Source of the DNA: Hermatobates lingyangjiaoensis
Lineage: Eukaryota > Arthropoda > Insecta > Hemiptera > Hermatobatidae
Assembly (NCBI GenBank): GCA_026182355.1
Contig: JAPFBL010000226.1
Span: 7,501 to 71,500 of the forward strand
DNA length: 64,000 nt
Direction of reading: 5' to 3'
The notes under the pieces were generated by a model that saw nothing but the letters and a program-made list of their open reading frames with translations, searched no databases and was not told the origin of the DNA. The translations under genes and the position numbers were made by a program. Below are positions 9,996-20,934 of the stretch, piece after piece (positions within the stretch are counted from its first letter, which is position 1; each line of letters opens with the position of its first letter).

Positions 9996-10560
9996 TCTGT
10001 GTTTAAGGGAATTGCTGCTAACATATACCAACATAAAACTTCATTATGCAGCCTATCATTCTAGAGAACATCAAATTGTAAATGTACTTTAGATAAAGGA
10101 CAGCTGACCATAAACGATAATAAAACAGTTAAACTCCAACATCTTGTACAACAAGTGGAAGATAAATGGGCTTCTATCATCATCTTTTAGTAATAACGAT
10201 AGAAGGAAATGACTGATAGAAATCAGTAATTTCTTGAGAACCAGGAAAAACAACCAACTGAAACTTTCCATCCTTCAATATTAAGAAATTACTTACAGTG
10301 AAAACAAATAGAAAGGCAGTCAACTTCAATATTGGATCCAGAAAGCATCTCAATACTTCTTGTGGTTTCATAAAACTCTGGGATAAAATCTTAACACCTA
10401 ATGAAGAAGAGATTCTCAGCCTTAGAAATGCCACTAAGCCCCCAAAACATGTAAAACACTATATAACTAGAAACAGTACTATATAATATGGTTAATGAGG
10501 CATTTAAGAATAAAATCCGTCGTGAAACTGAGAAAGAGTGGTTGCTCCAAAAGTAACCTA
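9996..10560 (+). other. Coding-like but unrecognised stretch
   Basis: Fragments that look translated are present: QLTINDNKTVKLQHLVQQV near 10100, LTPNEEEILSLRNATKPPK near 10390, and NEAFKNKIRRETEKEWLLQK near 10490-10550. They sit in different frames, separated by stops. They follow the PLE N-terminal fragment in the same orientation and may be the remainder of that decayed element. No family was recognised. Confidence 0.35.
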
Positions 10561-10612
10561 AAGTAGGCTAAAATATTTCAGCCTATGTGAGATATAACAT
10601 ATGGATTACATA

Positions 10613-10793
10613 GGAAAACAAGACTAAGACCTTTCAACCGTAACAAGCGGTCTTCGTCAGAGTGTCAACTATTGGGTTTTTGACTCTGTCGAAGACCGCT
10701 TGTTACGGTTGAAAGATCATAGTCTTGTTTTCCCATTTCAAATTGTGGTTTGATCATTGATTGTTATTTCACGTGTTTATGTGAAATCTTTTT
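10613..10793. mobile_element. Foldback family A
   Basis: Inner parts of both arms are present (CTTTCAACCGTAACAAGCGG and its mirror), with a short centre AACTATTGGG. The left outer arm is truncated. The right arm reaches ATGTGAAATCTTTT. The core box in the right arm is mutated to CTGTCGA. Confidence 0.85.
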
Positions 10794-10799
10794 ATGGAT

Positions 10800-11395
10800 T
10801 ACATATTTCTTCTAGCAGAACAAGTTGAAAAAGAATCTCAACTTCGGATACATTTGGAAAAAATATCTCAAATAATTTAACCGATTCGATAATTACACTT
10901 TTATAGACTTAATACATAGAACTGACTGTTAAAGCACCATCTTGATTAACCATTGTTAGTAATATGACAATATTACATTCAGTGACAGACAATTACGTCA
11001 TGGTGTTTACTTTGTCTTGTTCTTATCAAAAGTATTCAGAATATTTTTCTATTTAAATTCTATGTGCAACGAATCTACTTCTTTCTTTACATAATACTTT
11101 TGCCAATTTCCTGGAAATTCAATTTTGTTTAAGGAGAACAATCTATCACTGCTTGAAACTTTTCTATTTTCTTGATTTCTCATTTTCTTTTAAAATAATG
11201 ACTTTGTATTATTAAATTCATAAAAATCAATAAAAAGAAGTTTATGCGATAACTAGAGAGGTCAAATGCAATACAACGTAATCTTATTATTTTATACATT
11301 TATAATGGTACATACATACGTACAATCATACCCTCTTATGCAATAATACCCTCTCCCAATCATTTATCACACACACATCACATTATATGACATTT
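10800..11395. other. No recognisable feature
   Basis: AT-rich sequence with no frame, hairpin or repeat that I can support. Confidence 0.4.
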
Positions 11396-11399
11396 GCAA

Positions 11400-11870
11400 A
11401 AATTAAAAATTTTTAGAAATTGCAGGGTAAAAAGCTAATAAAATAGTCCTCACATATAGAAATTTAATAGTATAAACAACGCGTTTCGAAGAAGAACACT
11501 ACGTGGTTGTAATATTAAATTTCTATATATGAAGACAATTTCATCACTTTTTTAACCTACAATGAGTAAATAACACTTAATAACTGATTGCATTACCTTA
11601 GAATTTTTAGAAATGTTAATATAATATGGAGACTAACTTAAAATGATATGAAATGACATTTCTGAACATGTAGTGTTCTTTTTCAAAATGCGTTGTTTAT
11701 ACTATTAAATTTCTATATGTGTTGACTATTTCATTAGCTTTTTACCCTACAATGAGTAAATGCCACATAATAAATGATTTCAATACCTTAGAATTTTTAG
11801 AAATGTTAATTTAATCTACATGGAGACTAACTTAAAATGATATGAAAGAAACGTAAAATTCTAAGTAATT
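11400..11870. repeat. Family K-related inverted plus direct repeat
   Basis: An inverted copy at 11400-11507 (TTTACCC, then TAGAAATTTAATAGTATAAA, then CAACGCGTTTCGAAGAAG) mirrors 11668-11790. A second overlapping unit (11512-11660 versus 11700-11850) repeats directly: TATTAAATTTCTATATGTG, ACAATGAGTAAAT, TTAGAATTTTTAGAAATGTT and GGAGACTAACTTAAAATGAT. The AACGCGTTTCGAA phrase links it to family K at 49337. Confidence 0.7.
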
Positions 11871-12320
11871 GTCAATATTAAATATATATGTAAATACTAA
11901 TGTACTAAAAAAAGAAGTATGTGAATTTTTCGTAAAACAAAAATTATAAAATATAATTTAACAGAATAACAAAATGTAGTACAATGAATGTATTGCTTTA
12001 AGCAGGGTATACTGGTAAAATAAATTCCCTCTTGGCAGAGGTACTGAATATTAATAAAATATTTGATTAGTCTAGTCGAGGGATTTGACTAGTCAAGGTT
12101 TCTGGTTCGTTTAAATAATGTAAATTTCATTTTTTTATTAAAAAAATTCCTATTTCTGTAAGTCAGTATATTTCATCCGAGAAATACTTCTACGTGTAAT
12201 ATTGCACAACCTGTAATAATCCATAGCCATATTGTTTCTTCGTTTATGTTTATATGTGATTTCTTATCATACTTTGTTTGTAGAGATATGAAAACATTTT
12301 TAAAATAAAACCAAAATGTC
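11871..12320. other. No recognisable feature
   Basis: AT-rich sequence. A simple TAGTCTAGTCGAGGGATTTG phrase at 12068-12090 is unexplained. Confidence 0.35.
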
Positions 12321-12322
12321 AG

Positions 12323-12420
12323 CAACGAGAGTTGATTTAAAAAACCTGGAAAGTTGACTGAATCCCGATTACATAATACACCTGTTCTATTAAGTAGCTG
12401 ATACATTATTGAAATTGTCC
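12323..12420 (+). repeat. Family Z terminal arm
   Basis: AACGAGAGTTGATTT, then GAAAGTTGACTGAATCCCGA and CACCTGTTCTATTAAG, ending at ATTATTGAAATTG before TATATATA. It is diverged relative to 7318 and 54487. Confidence 0.6.
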
Positions 12421-12641
12421 TATATATATTTTGGAAAACAGAAAAAAAAAAGTGAAAAAAAACTAGACATTACGAGCCTCTTCCTTTATTTCGAGCCTTT
12501 TAACGTTTGTCCTTAGGAAAAGAAATAGTACGGTGGCAAGCAAAAACTAGCAAAATAATGTTTATAAATATACTATGAAAACTTGATGAAACACAAGTGA
12601 AAAACATTTACTAAGATGTATATATTTATATATTATATACA

Positions 12642-12732
12642 TAAGTTCAAAATCGAAGAAGAGTAACAAACAGAGTAAAGAACCAGGCGAACTCAAATTT
12701 GGGTAATTCGTCTTCAGAGGAATAGAGAGAGA
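12642..12732 (-). repeat. Foldback family G, single arm
   Basis: AAGTTCAAAATCGAAGAAGA at the outer end, then AACTCAAATTTGGGTAATTC and CGTCTTCAGAGG. It corresponds to the left arm of the palindrome at 19598. The minus-strand core is CTGAAGA, C and an eroded hairpin. Confidence 0.65.
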
Positions 12733-12774
12733 ATATATGTAATATATATATATATATATATAATTATATATATA

Positions 12775-12998
12775 TCAATGATCAAACCACAATAAGAAAA
12801 TGGGAAAGCAAGACTAAGATCTTTCAACCGTAACAAGCGGTCTTCGTCTTGTTAAGACGAAGTTAACTAACTGCAGGTGGGTTTTTTACTCTGACGAAGA
12901 CCGCTTGTTACGGTTGAAAGATCTTAGTCTTGCTTTCCCATTTTCTTATTGTGGTTTGATCATTGATTGTTATTTCACGTGTTTATGTGAAATCTTTT
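12775..12998. mobile_element. Foldback family A
   Basis: Both arms are present from ATCAATGATCAAACCACAAT to TTATGTGAAATCTTTT. The centre (12846-12885) holds its own small inverted repeat GTCTTGTTAAGACGAAG. The right-arm core is CTGACGA at 12891 with GAAA at 12916. It is flanked on both sides by (TA)n. Confidence 0.9.
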
Positions 12999-13011
12999 AT
13001 TTATATATATA

Positions 13012-13110
13012 TATAAGTGTATTTCGGCAGCAAGTCCTCTTTTAAGCATATCATGTTGAAATTAATACCAGATTCTGCATTCACAGCCTTTTTTACTGAT
13101 CGCTTTCGTG
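13012..13110 (-). pseudogene. PLE N-terminal fragment, minus strand
   Basis: The minus strand reads KKAVNAESGINFNMICLKED then LLPKYTY and runs into (TA)n and family A at 12998. Residues NAE, NFN, C and LLPKYT match the family consensus without a stop in this short stretch. A plus-strand copy follows at 13190, giving a head-to-head pair. Confidence 0.7.
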
Positions 13111-13189
13111 TTCTAGATGCAACCCCCTATTATCAAGTGCCTTCCGAATACCGTTTGTCAATTTGCTTTGGCAATTATCACCTTCACAA

Positions 13190-13262
13190 AGAAAGTAGAA
13201 GAAAATAGAAGCGATAAGTAAAAAAGTCGTAAATGTAGAATCTACTATTAATTTCAACACTA
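13190..13262 (+). pseudogene. PLE N-terminal fragment, plus strand
   Basis: The plus frame reads KIEAISKKVVNVESTINFNT before turning into (TA)n at 13262. It is the mirror partner of 13012-13110 across an 80-base spacer. Confidence 0.65.
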
Positions 13263-13326
13263 TACAATATATATGGTATATATATATATATATATAGATA
13301 GATAGATAGATAGATAGACAGATAAC
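13262..13326. repeat. (TA)n plus (GATA)n microsatellite
   Basis: A TATATA run followed by six GATA units (13297-13322). Confidence 0.9.
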
Positions 13327-13341
13327 GTCCAACAGGACTAT

Positions 13342-13435
13342 TAGTTCACCAAAGAAAGAGAAAAACATAAAAACACACTCAAAAAATGTGTCTTTTTTTG
13401 TGTCTTTATATGTTTTTTTCTTTCCTTGGTGAACT
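13342..13435. repeat. Foldback family B-related hairpin
   Basis: AGTTCACCAAAGAAAGAGAA at the left and TTCTTTCCTTGGTGAACT at the right form arms of about 45 bases that meet near AAAAAATGTGTC. The core region of family B is missing, so only the outer arm parts remain. It lies between two (TA)n tracts. Confidence 0.75.
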
Positions 13436-13454
13436 ATATATATATATATATATA

Positions 13455-13684
13455 TATAAAGAAGACCATTTCTCGTCTGTCCAATGTAAGACATTTCACA
13501 GTCAGTGCATGGTATCCTGTATACACAAACAGTCCTTTCTTTTTGGCTTATTATTGACAAGTCTGTTAAACAAGTTACCATCATTACTGAACACAACAGA
13601 AACGTCCAACCTTTTCATAAATGAAGGCATACTTTCAAACAAGGACTGTATGGAATGACTAATAAATTCCTTCTTGTGAACTGT
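13455..13684 (-). pseudogene. PLE GIY-YIG endonuclease start
   Basis: The minus strand reads a diverged linker (SNLFINEG mirrored as FMKRLDVS), then KERTVCVYRIPCTDCEMSYI followed by GQTRNGL, and is cut by (TA)n at 13459. VYRIPCTDC and SYIGQT are the GIY and YIG strands of the nuclease with an intact CxxC pair. It parallels the copy at 26560-26760. A frameshift separates the linker from the domain. The catalytic helix and C-terminal half are missing. Confidence 0.8.
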
Positions 13685-13690
13685 TCTTCA

Positions 13691-13885
13691 TTATTTTCTT
13701 TCATTATTTTCGGTAAGCAGACCTTCTTTTATACAAGTTGTATTAAAATTAATTGACTTGATTGCACGTACCTTTTTCTTATTGAGCTTTTCAAATCTCC
13801 TAGCTAATTTTCTTTCTTCAAGGTTGAGTTCATGTATAATATGAGCAAAGCTACTGTTAGACATCACTATTATTATAAGTTGCAA
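13691..13885 (-). pseudogene. PLE N-terminal fragment, minus strand
   Basis: The 64-residue frame contains SFAHIIHELNLEERKLARRF, EKLNKKKVRAIKSINFNTTC and IKEGLLTENN. It is the longest N-terminal version here and includes the ELNLEERKLARR lead. The MSNSSFAH region has a counterpart in MSLGQLLHEI at 40848. It ends after LLTE without (TA)n. A mirror copy begins at 13955. Confidence 0.7.
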
Positions 13886-13954
13886 TTATTATAAATGTAA
13901 ATAATTTAGGTTAATTTAATTCATCTGTTACATTTAGAATAATTGCAACATATA

Positions 13955-14048
13955 ATAAATAGCGAAGTCTAACATTAGCTTTGCTCATATTATACATGAA
14001 CTCAACCTTGAAGAAAGAAAATTAGCTAGGAGATTTGAAAAGCTCAAT
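13955..14048 (+). pseudogene. PLE N-terminal fragment, inverted duplicate
   Basis: The DNA of 13785-13868 reappears in reverse complement here with only scattered differences (CTTTGCTCATATTATACATG, then AAGAAAGAAAATTAGCTAGG). The copies are separated by about 90 bases. High identity implies a recent inversion-duplication or a head-to-head insertion. It ends in TATATATATGC. Confidence 0.8.
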
Positions 14049-14066
14049 ATATATATGCATATACAC

Positions 14067-14200
14067 TTTTTCGTTGGAAATACGATCCAAAACGGACAAA
14101 TATAGTTCAATATAGACAAAAAACATAGAGAAATCAAAAGAACACACTTAAAGTCTCTAATTTTCGGTTTGAACCGTTCAACGGTTTCATATATATTGAA
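14067..14200 (-). repeat. Family V repeat
   Basis: GTTGGAAATACGATCCAAAA, then CGGACAAATATAGTTCAATA and TAGACAAAAAACATAG match, inverted, the 73-bp duplicated unit at 58910. It continues with AATTTTCGGTTTGAACCGTT, whose minus strand resembles the shared core (TTGAACG, hairpin, CGAAAA). Confidence 0.65.
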
Positions 14201-14204
14201 GTAT

Positions 14205-14205
14205 A

Positions 14206-14254
<49 letters not shown>
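14205..14254. repeat. (TA)n microsatellite
   Basis: About 50 bases of TA with one interruption, joining family V to family Z. Confidence 0.95.
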
Positions 14255-14255
<1 letters not shown>

Positions 14256-14256
<1 letters not shown>

Positions 14257-14480
14257 TTGATACAAGTATCGACCGTGAAATAGAAACAGAATAAAAGTTT
14301 ATTAGGACTCGGTTAGTTCTTCAAGTTTATATTAAACACTCATTTTCAACATTTCGGCTTTTAATTAAAACGTTTTTCATAGGCAAAAATACAAAATTTG
14401 AAACAGAAAAACTTCGTATTACATTAGAAATTATTTTACAAAGAAAAATAATCTGTGAATTTCAATAACTGTCTAGTTTG
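14256..14480 (+). repeat. Family Z, left arm and body
   Basis: It starts at GTATCGACCGTGAAATAGAA, then TTATTAGGACTCGGTTAGTT and CATTTCGGCTTTTAATTAAA, followed by a body containing TTTGAAACAGAAAAACTTCG. The same order is present at 25796 and 54273. Confidence 0.75.
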
Positions 14481-15484
14481 AATGAACATGTGACACTGAG
14501 TGTCATGTCAAAATGTACTCATATAGAAAACACCCAATGTAAACTTTTTTTATATATAATTTTAAGAGAATAACTTTATTGATTTAAATGAAGACACAAC
14601 CTTCCTTTTGACAGTTACACATCTCAATATAGAATCATCAATATATCAACAATGACGTTTATTTTCTTTATAATTAGCTCATCACTCACAAATTATATCC
14701 CATTAAAATAGTAAAAAAAATAATTAAAAAGAAAAGTTTGTTTAAAACGAAATGGAGCATATGATATTCTTAACGAAGGCAATCGTAAATAAAGCATACA
14801 TTTATTTCTCAGTAATTTGGTATAGTTAGTTTCAGAAAATATACAGTTATGAGGGTTCAATCCATAAATTAGTAAGAGTAGCTTAAAAACAGACTGACGG
14901 GCAAGCGCTGCAGCCTTTGTATATTTGATTATTCTTTAGTTAAATATTTAATTATTACTGAAAGAGATTATAATAATATAACTTTTGTTTCTGTATGGAT
15001 TAAAATTTGCAATTGATATTATTATTCCAATACACTGACTGTTAGTTATAATATGACTCAGTATTATTGGCAAAATCTCGAGAGACCTCTACAGAGAAGG
15101 TGGCATGGAAATTAGTTGGCTTTAATTGAATTGTTCCAATTAAAATGCCAGCAAGTTTTATTACTGGTTGACTAATTCTTCCATGGAAATAAAGCCTTGA
15201 GCCTCTATCCTTCGTAGTTATTACATTAGAATTGTAAATTTTTGAATTGAAATTGAATTTAAAATAAAAATGACCTTTTGATTTTGAATGAATTTGTTAG
15301 TATTGTGGATTAAGAGTTTTGGAATTGTAGAGTGTACACTAATATCTTAGTTTTAGGGCTTCCTGAAAACTAAATAAAAAAAAACTTAGAATCAGAAGTA
15401 GTATATATTAAATTAAGAGTATCAATACTTCTTCTATATCTGTTTAGGACCTATAACCATACATAGAGATAGTTAAACTAACTA
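14481..15484. other. No recognisable feature
   Basis: AT-rich sequence without convincing frames, apart from the diverged tail of family Z to about 14545. I found no inverted repeats or tRNA-like boxes. Confidence 0.4.
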
Positions 15485-16006
15485 CAGTTCTACCTCTTCA
15501 TAGGACATCCTTTTCTACGAAATTTCGCCTGATGTAACGTTTTTTGTTTCCTCATACGAAACACCAAATTATCAAGTATGTAATAGTTTTAATTTAGCAA
15601 TGTTTTCAATTTAGTGTTTATTTTTTTAGTAAGTGTTCGTTTAGTTATTAAGTGTACGTAAATAAAAAAAGATAAATCATTCCCTGCCACCCCTCCCTCT
15701 TCCTCCAAACCTCACCTGTTAATATTATAAGCACAGTATAGTAAAACTAGTTCCTTTTTTATTGATTTTATTGACATTTATCATACATCATATGTTATTT
15801 TATCATTATGTGTGTTATTACAAGTTTATTTATATACAAATTGTTATATTATATGTAATTTAACTGTATTTTGCAGTAGTTTCATATCGTTGGAACGCAT
15901 TAATACATATTGCATTATTTTAAATTGAAAAATTCGCTTTGGGATAAGACTTTTTTGACATACGACGATGGTTACAGAATTAAATTCGTATCTGAAGGTA
16001 CCACTG
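15485..16006. mobile_element. MITE with TA target duplication
   Basis: It begins CAGTTCTACCTCTTCATAGG and ends, in reverse complement, CAGTGGTACCTTCAGATACG. TA dinucleotides at 15483-15484 and 16007-16008 form the target duplication. The CAGTGGTACCTC-type end followed by ACGAAATT is a terminus seen in Tc1/mariner/pogo-type non-autonomous elements. The 522-bp body has no transposase. It contains TATTTTGCAGT and TTGGAACGCATTAAT, shared with the next copy. Confidence 0.75.
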
Positions 16007-16369
16007 TATAAGTTTCTTTTCTTTGGTATTTTTCCCAGATCTCGGGATTTTTGTAACTCTGATAGCTTCGTTTTATCTTGTTTGAGGGTGACTCTCTCTA
16101 ATTGTTATCGCATTGCCCACCATTATGATCCGAGATTCCCTCGAACAAGCAAGAACTTATCTCTTTCCTTCTGACTATTTCCCCTTGGCTAGAAAACAGC
16201 TATCAGTGTCTCTATCAATCAATCACTATCATTCAGTCTCAATCACATGCCAATTCATCCAAAGCATTTACGAACAAGAAAAAAGATTTTTTGTATTCAT
16301 TCAAGCTCTGAAAAGTTAAAAAGATATACAAGTTATAAAAAGTAAAAAAATATAACTTTTTTTTACTCA

Positions 16370-16742
16370 TTAATTTAATTAAAGTTTAAAGTAAGTTGTG
16401 CGTATGTGTTCGTACGTTTTGATGTTAGGAAACGTTTTCTTCTCCTCCTCTGTGCCTCCGCCAACATACCTTCACATATTATTGCTCATTATTATTTTTA
16501 TTATATAATTCTATAATTTATTTCTATACTTACAAAAATGGTAATATAATAACAATTATTATATTGGTTAGTACACATACTAGTTATTTTACTTTATCGA
16601 GTGTATTTTGCAGTGGGTATTGAGGGCTTGGAATGCATTAGTGCGTTATGATTAGTGCATTAGTGCTATTTACATGTAATTAGTGATTCATCTTACGAAA
16701 GTACTTCCGGACGAGTTAATTTCGTATGTAGATGTATAACTG
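16370..16742. mobile_element. Second copy of the TA-target MITE, right part
   Basis: The right end in reverse complement reads CAGTTATACATCTACATACG, followed by AAATTAACTCGTCCGG, and the TA at 16743 follows directly. Shared internal blocks are TATTTTGCAGTGGG, TTGGAATGCATTAGTGCG and the C/T-rich TCTTCTCCTCCTCTGTGCC. A clear left terminus was not found, so it is truncated or nested. Confidence 0.65.
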
Positions 16743-16744
16743 TA

Positions 16745-18240
16745 CTATGAGAGTGAATAATAGAGGAACATATTTCGTGAAAATATTCCTTGACAAAACT
16801 GATCATCAACAAAGAAAAAAATACGAAACAATACCGGTTTAACTAACCCAGGATAACTGAAATTATAGTTTAAATTTGAATTGTTTAACAGCCCTTAAAG
16901 TGTTCATTAAATCGTTTTTTAAGTTCTTTTAGGTAATTCTATGTCTTTGAATACCAAGGATAGGATTTTGTTCGAAACCTCACCATAAGTCTTTGAATGT
17001 CAGAAACAGGAGTGTCTGTCATAATTCTCGCCATATGTTATTAGTGTCAGGGAGAGGAGTGCCTGTCAAATTCACCATATGTTGTTGAACAGTAATGTCA
17101 GATAAGGTCATTGTTCTTCGAGTGGTAAGTTTGCCTTGTTGGCAGTCAAAGTGAAATAATGTCCTAAAACCCATAATATAAAAACAACAAAAGGATTTCA
17201 GCCAAATGTCTTGAAACTAGCTTTATTTCTTTCTAACCATAAAATTGAAACAGACAAAAAAGAAACTTTCTTAAATTTAATTTAAAACAAAGTGAAACAA
17301 AAGCTTTGAACTTGTTTATGTCCTTGAATGTAGAGTTTTACTGTAAGATCGAAACAACACAAGGCTTCAAGAGGATTAAGGTGAAAAAAAAACTGTATAA
17401 GAGAAGAAAGTCGATTTTCAATTGTAGAGAAAGAGACAAGCGTGTGAGCGTTGGTGGACAATTGGATTATGGTGAATTGTCAAGTCACTTGTCCTTACAT
17501 TTGTCACCCAGCACTTCCTCGCAAAACCTCCCTTAAACCCTTCATTCTGATCCTTCCCCTCCTACTTCTTCTATCACAAAACTTTCTTTCTTTCTTCTTT
17601 TATTATTAAATAAATAATGGTATATGCCCTTATTACAGACACTCTGTCCCCTCCCACCATTGCTATCACCAAAAGCTTGTACCACGAGATGACACCTTAG
17701 TTTCCAATTTTTGTCAAGATAACAATGATAAGATAGTTTGACATCTAATTTAATATCATTCTAAGAACCTGTCCTCTAACTTTTATTCTTGTGAAATGAA
17801 GGAAGTCGCTTAGTGTTTTTACAACAATCAAACGCAGCAATAAGTAGTGCAATTGTAGGATCTTCGATAATTGAAGCAGTGACCATTCAGAGAGGGGTCC
17901 TATTTTGCTGATTAGTTGGGTATAACCTACTGTACTGATATTAGCAGTTTGTTTACTTAATCATTTTTAATTTATGTCCATTTATTTAATTTTTTGTCAT
18001 AACTGTTAGTATTTATTTTATTTATTAGAAAACTTATTTTTTAGTGTATTTTTTTTTTCTAGTCTGATCTTCATCTGTAAGTTTACAATAGTAGTAGACT
18101 GTCTTTGAATGAGTTTAGTCCTCGCTTGTCTTCGGTACGGCTAACATCTATCTCTCTGATGTCGACGAAGTTAAAATATAGTTAAGGTTTTTTCAACTCC
18201 TTATGATGTGCGTATTTTCTTTAAGTAAAAATGTCTTTAT
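16745..18240. other. No recognisable feature
   Basis: Mixed AT-rich sequence. The phrase TGTCAGA or TGTCAG recurs near 16997, 17046 and 17095 in a loose 49-bp rhythm (GTGTCTGTCATAATTC, GTGCCTGTCAAATTC). A 76-codon open frame at 17306-17536 is unrecognised and its end is C/T-biased, so I do not call it a gene. Confidence 0.35.
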
Positions 18241-18248
18241 TAATATAC

Positions 18249-18520
<272 letters not shown>

Positions 18521-18554
18521 TTTAAAAAAGTCCGCTGGACCGTTTTTTTTAATT

Positions 18555-18640
18555 ATATATATATATACTAATAAATTTTCGACCGTGTGACAGATATACA
18601 ACGAAAATATATATATATATATATATATATATGGTTTTAG
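18555..18640. repeat. Two (TA)n tracts with spacer
   Basis: TA runs at 18555-18567 and 18608-18633 flank a short sequence with CGACCGTG, a phrase also in family Z. Confidence 0.85.
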
Positions 18641-18955
18641 GCTTGTTTGGAAGTTGCTAGAGTTTTCAATGTGCACCCCACAGCTACCTGTGAAGAGCAC
18701 AGTGCCGGAGATTGATGCAACACCAGTCCGACTGCTTATTGGAGAGAGAGACTGATATTTATGTGTGCGATCAATTGACAGAACAAGCCGGATAAATGCA
18801 GTAAATTGCAGGCAATGTCTCAGACACTGCACAGGCATGCCGCCCTTACCTCTATTAACTCACCATTACACGCCTACCCTCTATAACTTTACAATCGCAT
18901 GCCTTTTTATATCACTCTTTTCTTCTTCCTAACAAAAATAAAACCATTTTTTTTG
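18641..18955. other. GC-balanced stretch, nothing recognised
   Basis: Less AT-rich than its surroundings. The minus strand stays open over 18518-18838, but half of that frame is microsatellite. No motif was recognised. Confidence 0.3.
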
Positions 18956-18959
18956 CAGG

Positions 18960-19560
18960 TTCTGATGAAATAAAAACATAAATAAAATTTAGTATGATTA
19001 GGTTGAATTTAATATATCGTACAAATGTTATTATGTTGATTACAAGATTTACCTCTAATATAATGAGTTATTACGAAGAAATGCACTAATTTGATTATAG
19101 TTTTTACAATATATTGTACATATTGGGTTATAAGGTACTGATTATAAGGTTTTCTCCGAATTTAATTCGTTTATTTGGAAGAATTTTACGAATTTTATTA
19201 TGCTAATCATATAGAATTGTACAATTTCATTATGTATTAATATTTTCCTTCTAAATATTTGACTACATTAATTACAAGATATTCTCCAGAATTTATTAGG
19301 CTGTTTCAAAGAATTGTGAGATTAATGCAAATAATTTGTATTAATAAACAAGATTTGAAATTCATTACGGGTAATTCAATAATTCTTCAAATTTTATTGT
19401 GCTAATACAAAGAATTGTATAAAATTTGATTAAGTTTTTATTAAAAAAATTTGCAAAAATTTGATTATTTTGATGAAACGAGATCACTAATCATCAGAAT
19501 GATCAATAAGTTTATCACAACAGAGTTGGTAAATTTAATTTGGTTATTAAATTATAATTA
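18960..19560. repeat. Degenerate AT-rich periodic region
   Basis: Variants of GAATTTTATTATGCTAAT, AAGAATTGTAC and GATTACAAGATTT recur irregularly at roughly 50-100 base intervals (for example 19182-19222, 19256-19330 and 19385-19420). This suggests an old, heavily mutated satellite. The unit could not be fixed by eye. Confidence 0.35.
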
Positions 19561-19597
19561 ATAGTATAATTAAGACGATCCAAACTGGGCATAATAT

Positions 19598-19864
19598 GAG
19601 TTCAAAAACGAAGAAAAGTAACACACAAAGTAAAGACACACACTCTTACAAACTCGAATTTTCGGGCAATCCTTCTTCAGGAGAAAAGAGAAAGAGAGAC
19701 GAAGACGTTGTAAACACAACGTTGTAGACGAAACGTTGGGTTATATTAGGTTGATTCTACAACGTCCTTGGTCTCCTTTTCTCTTTCCTCCTGAAGATTG
19801 ACCTAAAATTTGAGTTTGTAAGTGTGTTTCATTACTCTGTTATTCCTCTTCGTTTTTGAACTTA
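19598..19864. mobile_element. Foldback family G palindrome
   Basis: The left arm GAGTTCAAAAACGAAGAAAA mirrors the right end CTTCGTTTTTGAACTTA. The inner arms hold GGCAATCCTTCTTCAGGAGA and its mirror CTCCTGAAGATTGACC. The centre contains ACGTTGTAAACACAACGTTG. The arms are clearly diverged. The minus-strand core in the left arm is CTGAAGA, A, a GG/CC hairpin, then GAAAA. Single arms lie at 12642 and 34871. Confidence 0.85.
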
Positions 19865-20165
19865 TATTTATTATATATTATATATGAGTATAAATGTTAT
19901 ATGTTTTGAATTCTAAAAGCAGATATAAACAATTATTGAATGTCATTACTATTTTTAGTATATTAAGTTGAATTCTTAACTAGGCCAGTATTTATGTTAT
20001 CTATTGCGTGTAGTAACCTAATATAAGATTTTGCTCGATTGATACATGTTGGGTACTGAGTATGACTCCATAACTTTTTCTAATATGTACTCACGCATCA
20101 TCACTTTAAGCTCTTTCACTTACTTTAATATTAAAAATGCGCATACTTTTAGTAAGTGACTTATA
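19865..20165. other. No recognisable feature
   Basis: AT-rich sequence with TATA-rich stretches around 19870. Nothing supportable. Confidence 0.4.
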
Positions 20166-20170
20166 TTGAA

Positions 20171-20333
20171 GATATTATTATCAACCGTCATACCTTGTCT
20201 ATCGCTGCTGAAGTCGCCCGACCAGTTTCACAATGGCTGCATCATCAATGGGACTCGATTGATGATGCAGCCATTGCGAAACCGGTCGAGCGACTTCAGC
20301 AGCGATAGACGAGGTATGAGAGTTGATAATATC
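20171..20333. mobile_element. Foldback family H palindrome
   Basis: The arms run from GATATTATTATCAACCGTCA to its mirror ending at 20333 and meet at TGGGACTCGA (20248-20257). Inside are CTATCGCTGCTGAAGTCG and its mirror GACTTCAGCAGCGATAG. The right-arm core is TTGATGA (20259), T, a GCA/TGC hairpin and GAAACCGG (20278). Outside, GACTTATATTGAA occurs at 20158 and again at 20376, possibly part of the element. Confidence 0.9.
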
Positions 20334-20483
20334 TTATTTACTAACCTCTGTAGTACTAACAATATACATGTATTTGACTTATATTGAATTTTGAGAGTTT
20401 AATAAGTATGACTTATTTAACAAATTTTGATAAATTCGACAAGTAAAGGTGGTAGATAATAGTTATCAAATATATTATTATAG

Positions 20484-20842
20484 AGGAAGCCATGTTATCA
20501 CAATGGGAACGTGCTCGTTTCTGAACAGGTAGATCCAGGGTTCAATACCTACTCTGACCCTTGATTTATTTACGTGTGAGGTGAATACTCGTAAGTCTGA
20601 GAACTTCGTCTCTGGAGATAACTGTTCTGAACCTTCCTGATGCCAGGTACTCGTTAATTATCCCCTACTCTAAATACATTTCGCTTAGGTAAAATTTAAA
20701 ACTTCTATTGTAGAATCAACAGGTAATGTGGTTCTCCTATTACTGTAAATGGTTGCTAAATAATCAATGATGCACAATTTTCACCCCTGTAACAGCACTA
20801 AAAGGTGAACCCCTTATAGGTGTGAGCGTAAGAAAACAAAAC
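20484..20842 (+). mobile_element. tRNA-derived SINE, family 1
   Basis: The head has a box A-like ATGTTATCACAATGGG and box B GGGTTCAATACC, the internal RNA polymerase III promoter arrangement. The body carries GATTTATTTACGTGTGAGG and TACTCTAAATACATTT, shared by all copies. The tail here is the long version (AACAGCACTAAAAGGTG to GTGAGCGTAAGAAAAC), the same as at 62155. Confidence 0.8.
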
Positions 20843-20934
20843 AGCAAACATCTCGTTTTATTTAAAACGTCATTTAGAAGTGAAACCTACATAAAACGTT
20901 AAGAAGGCATTGGATTTCTTTATATTGCATGAGC

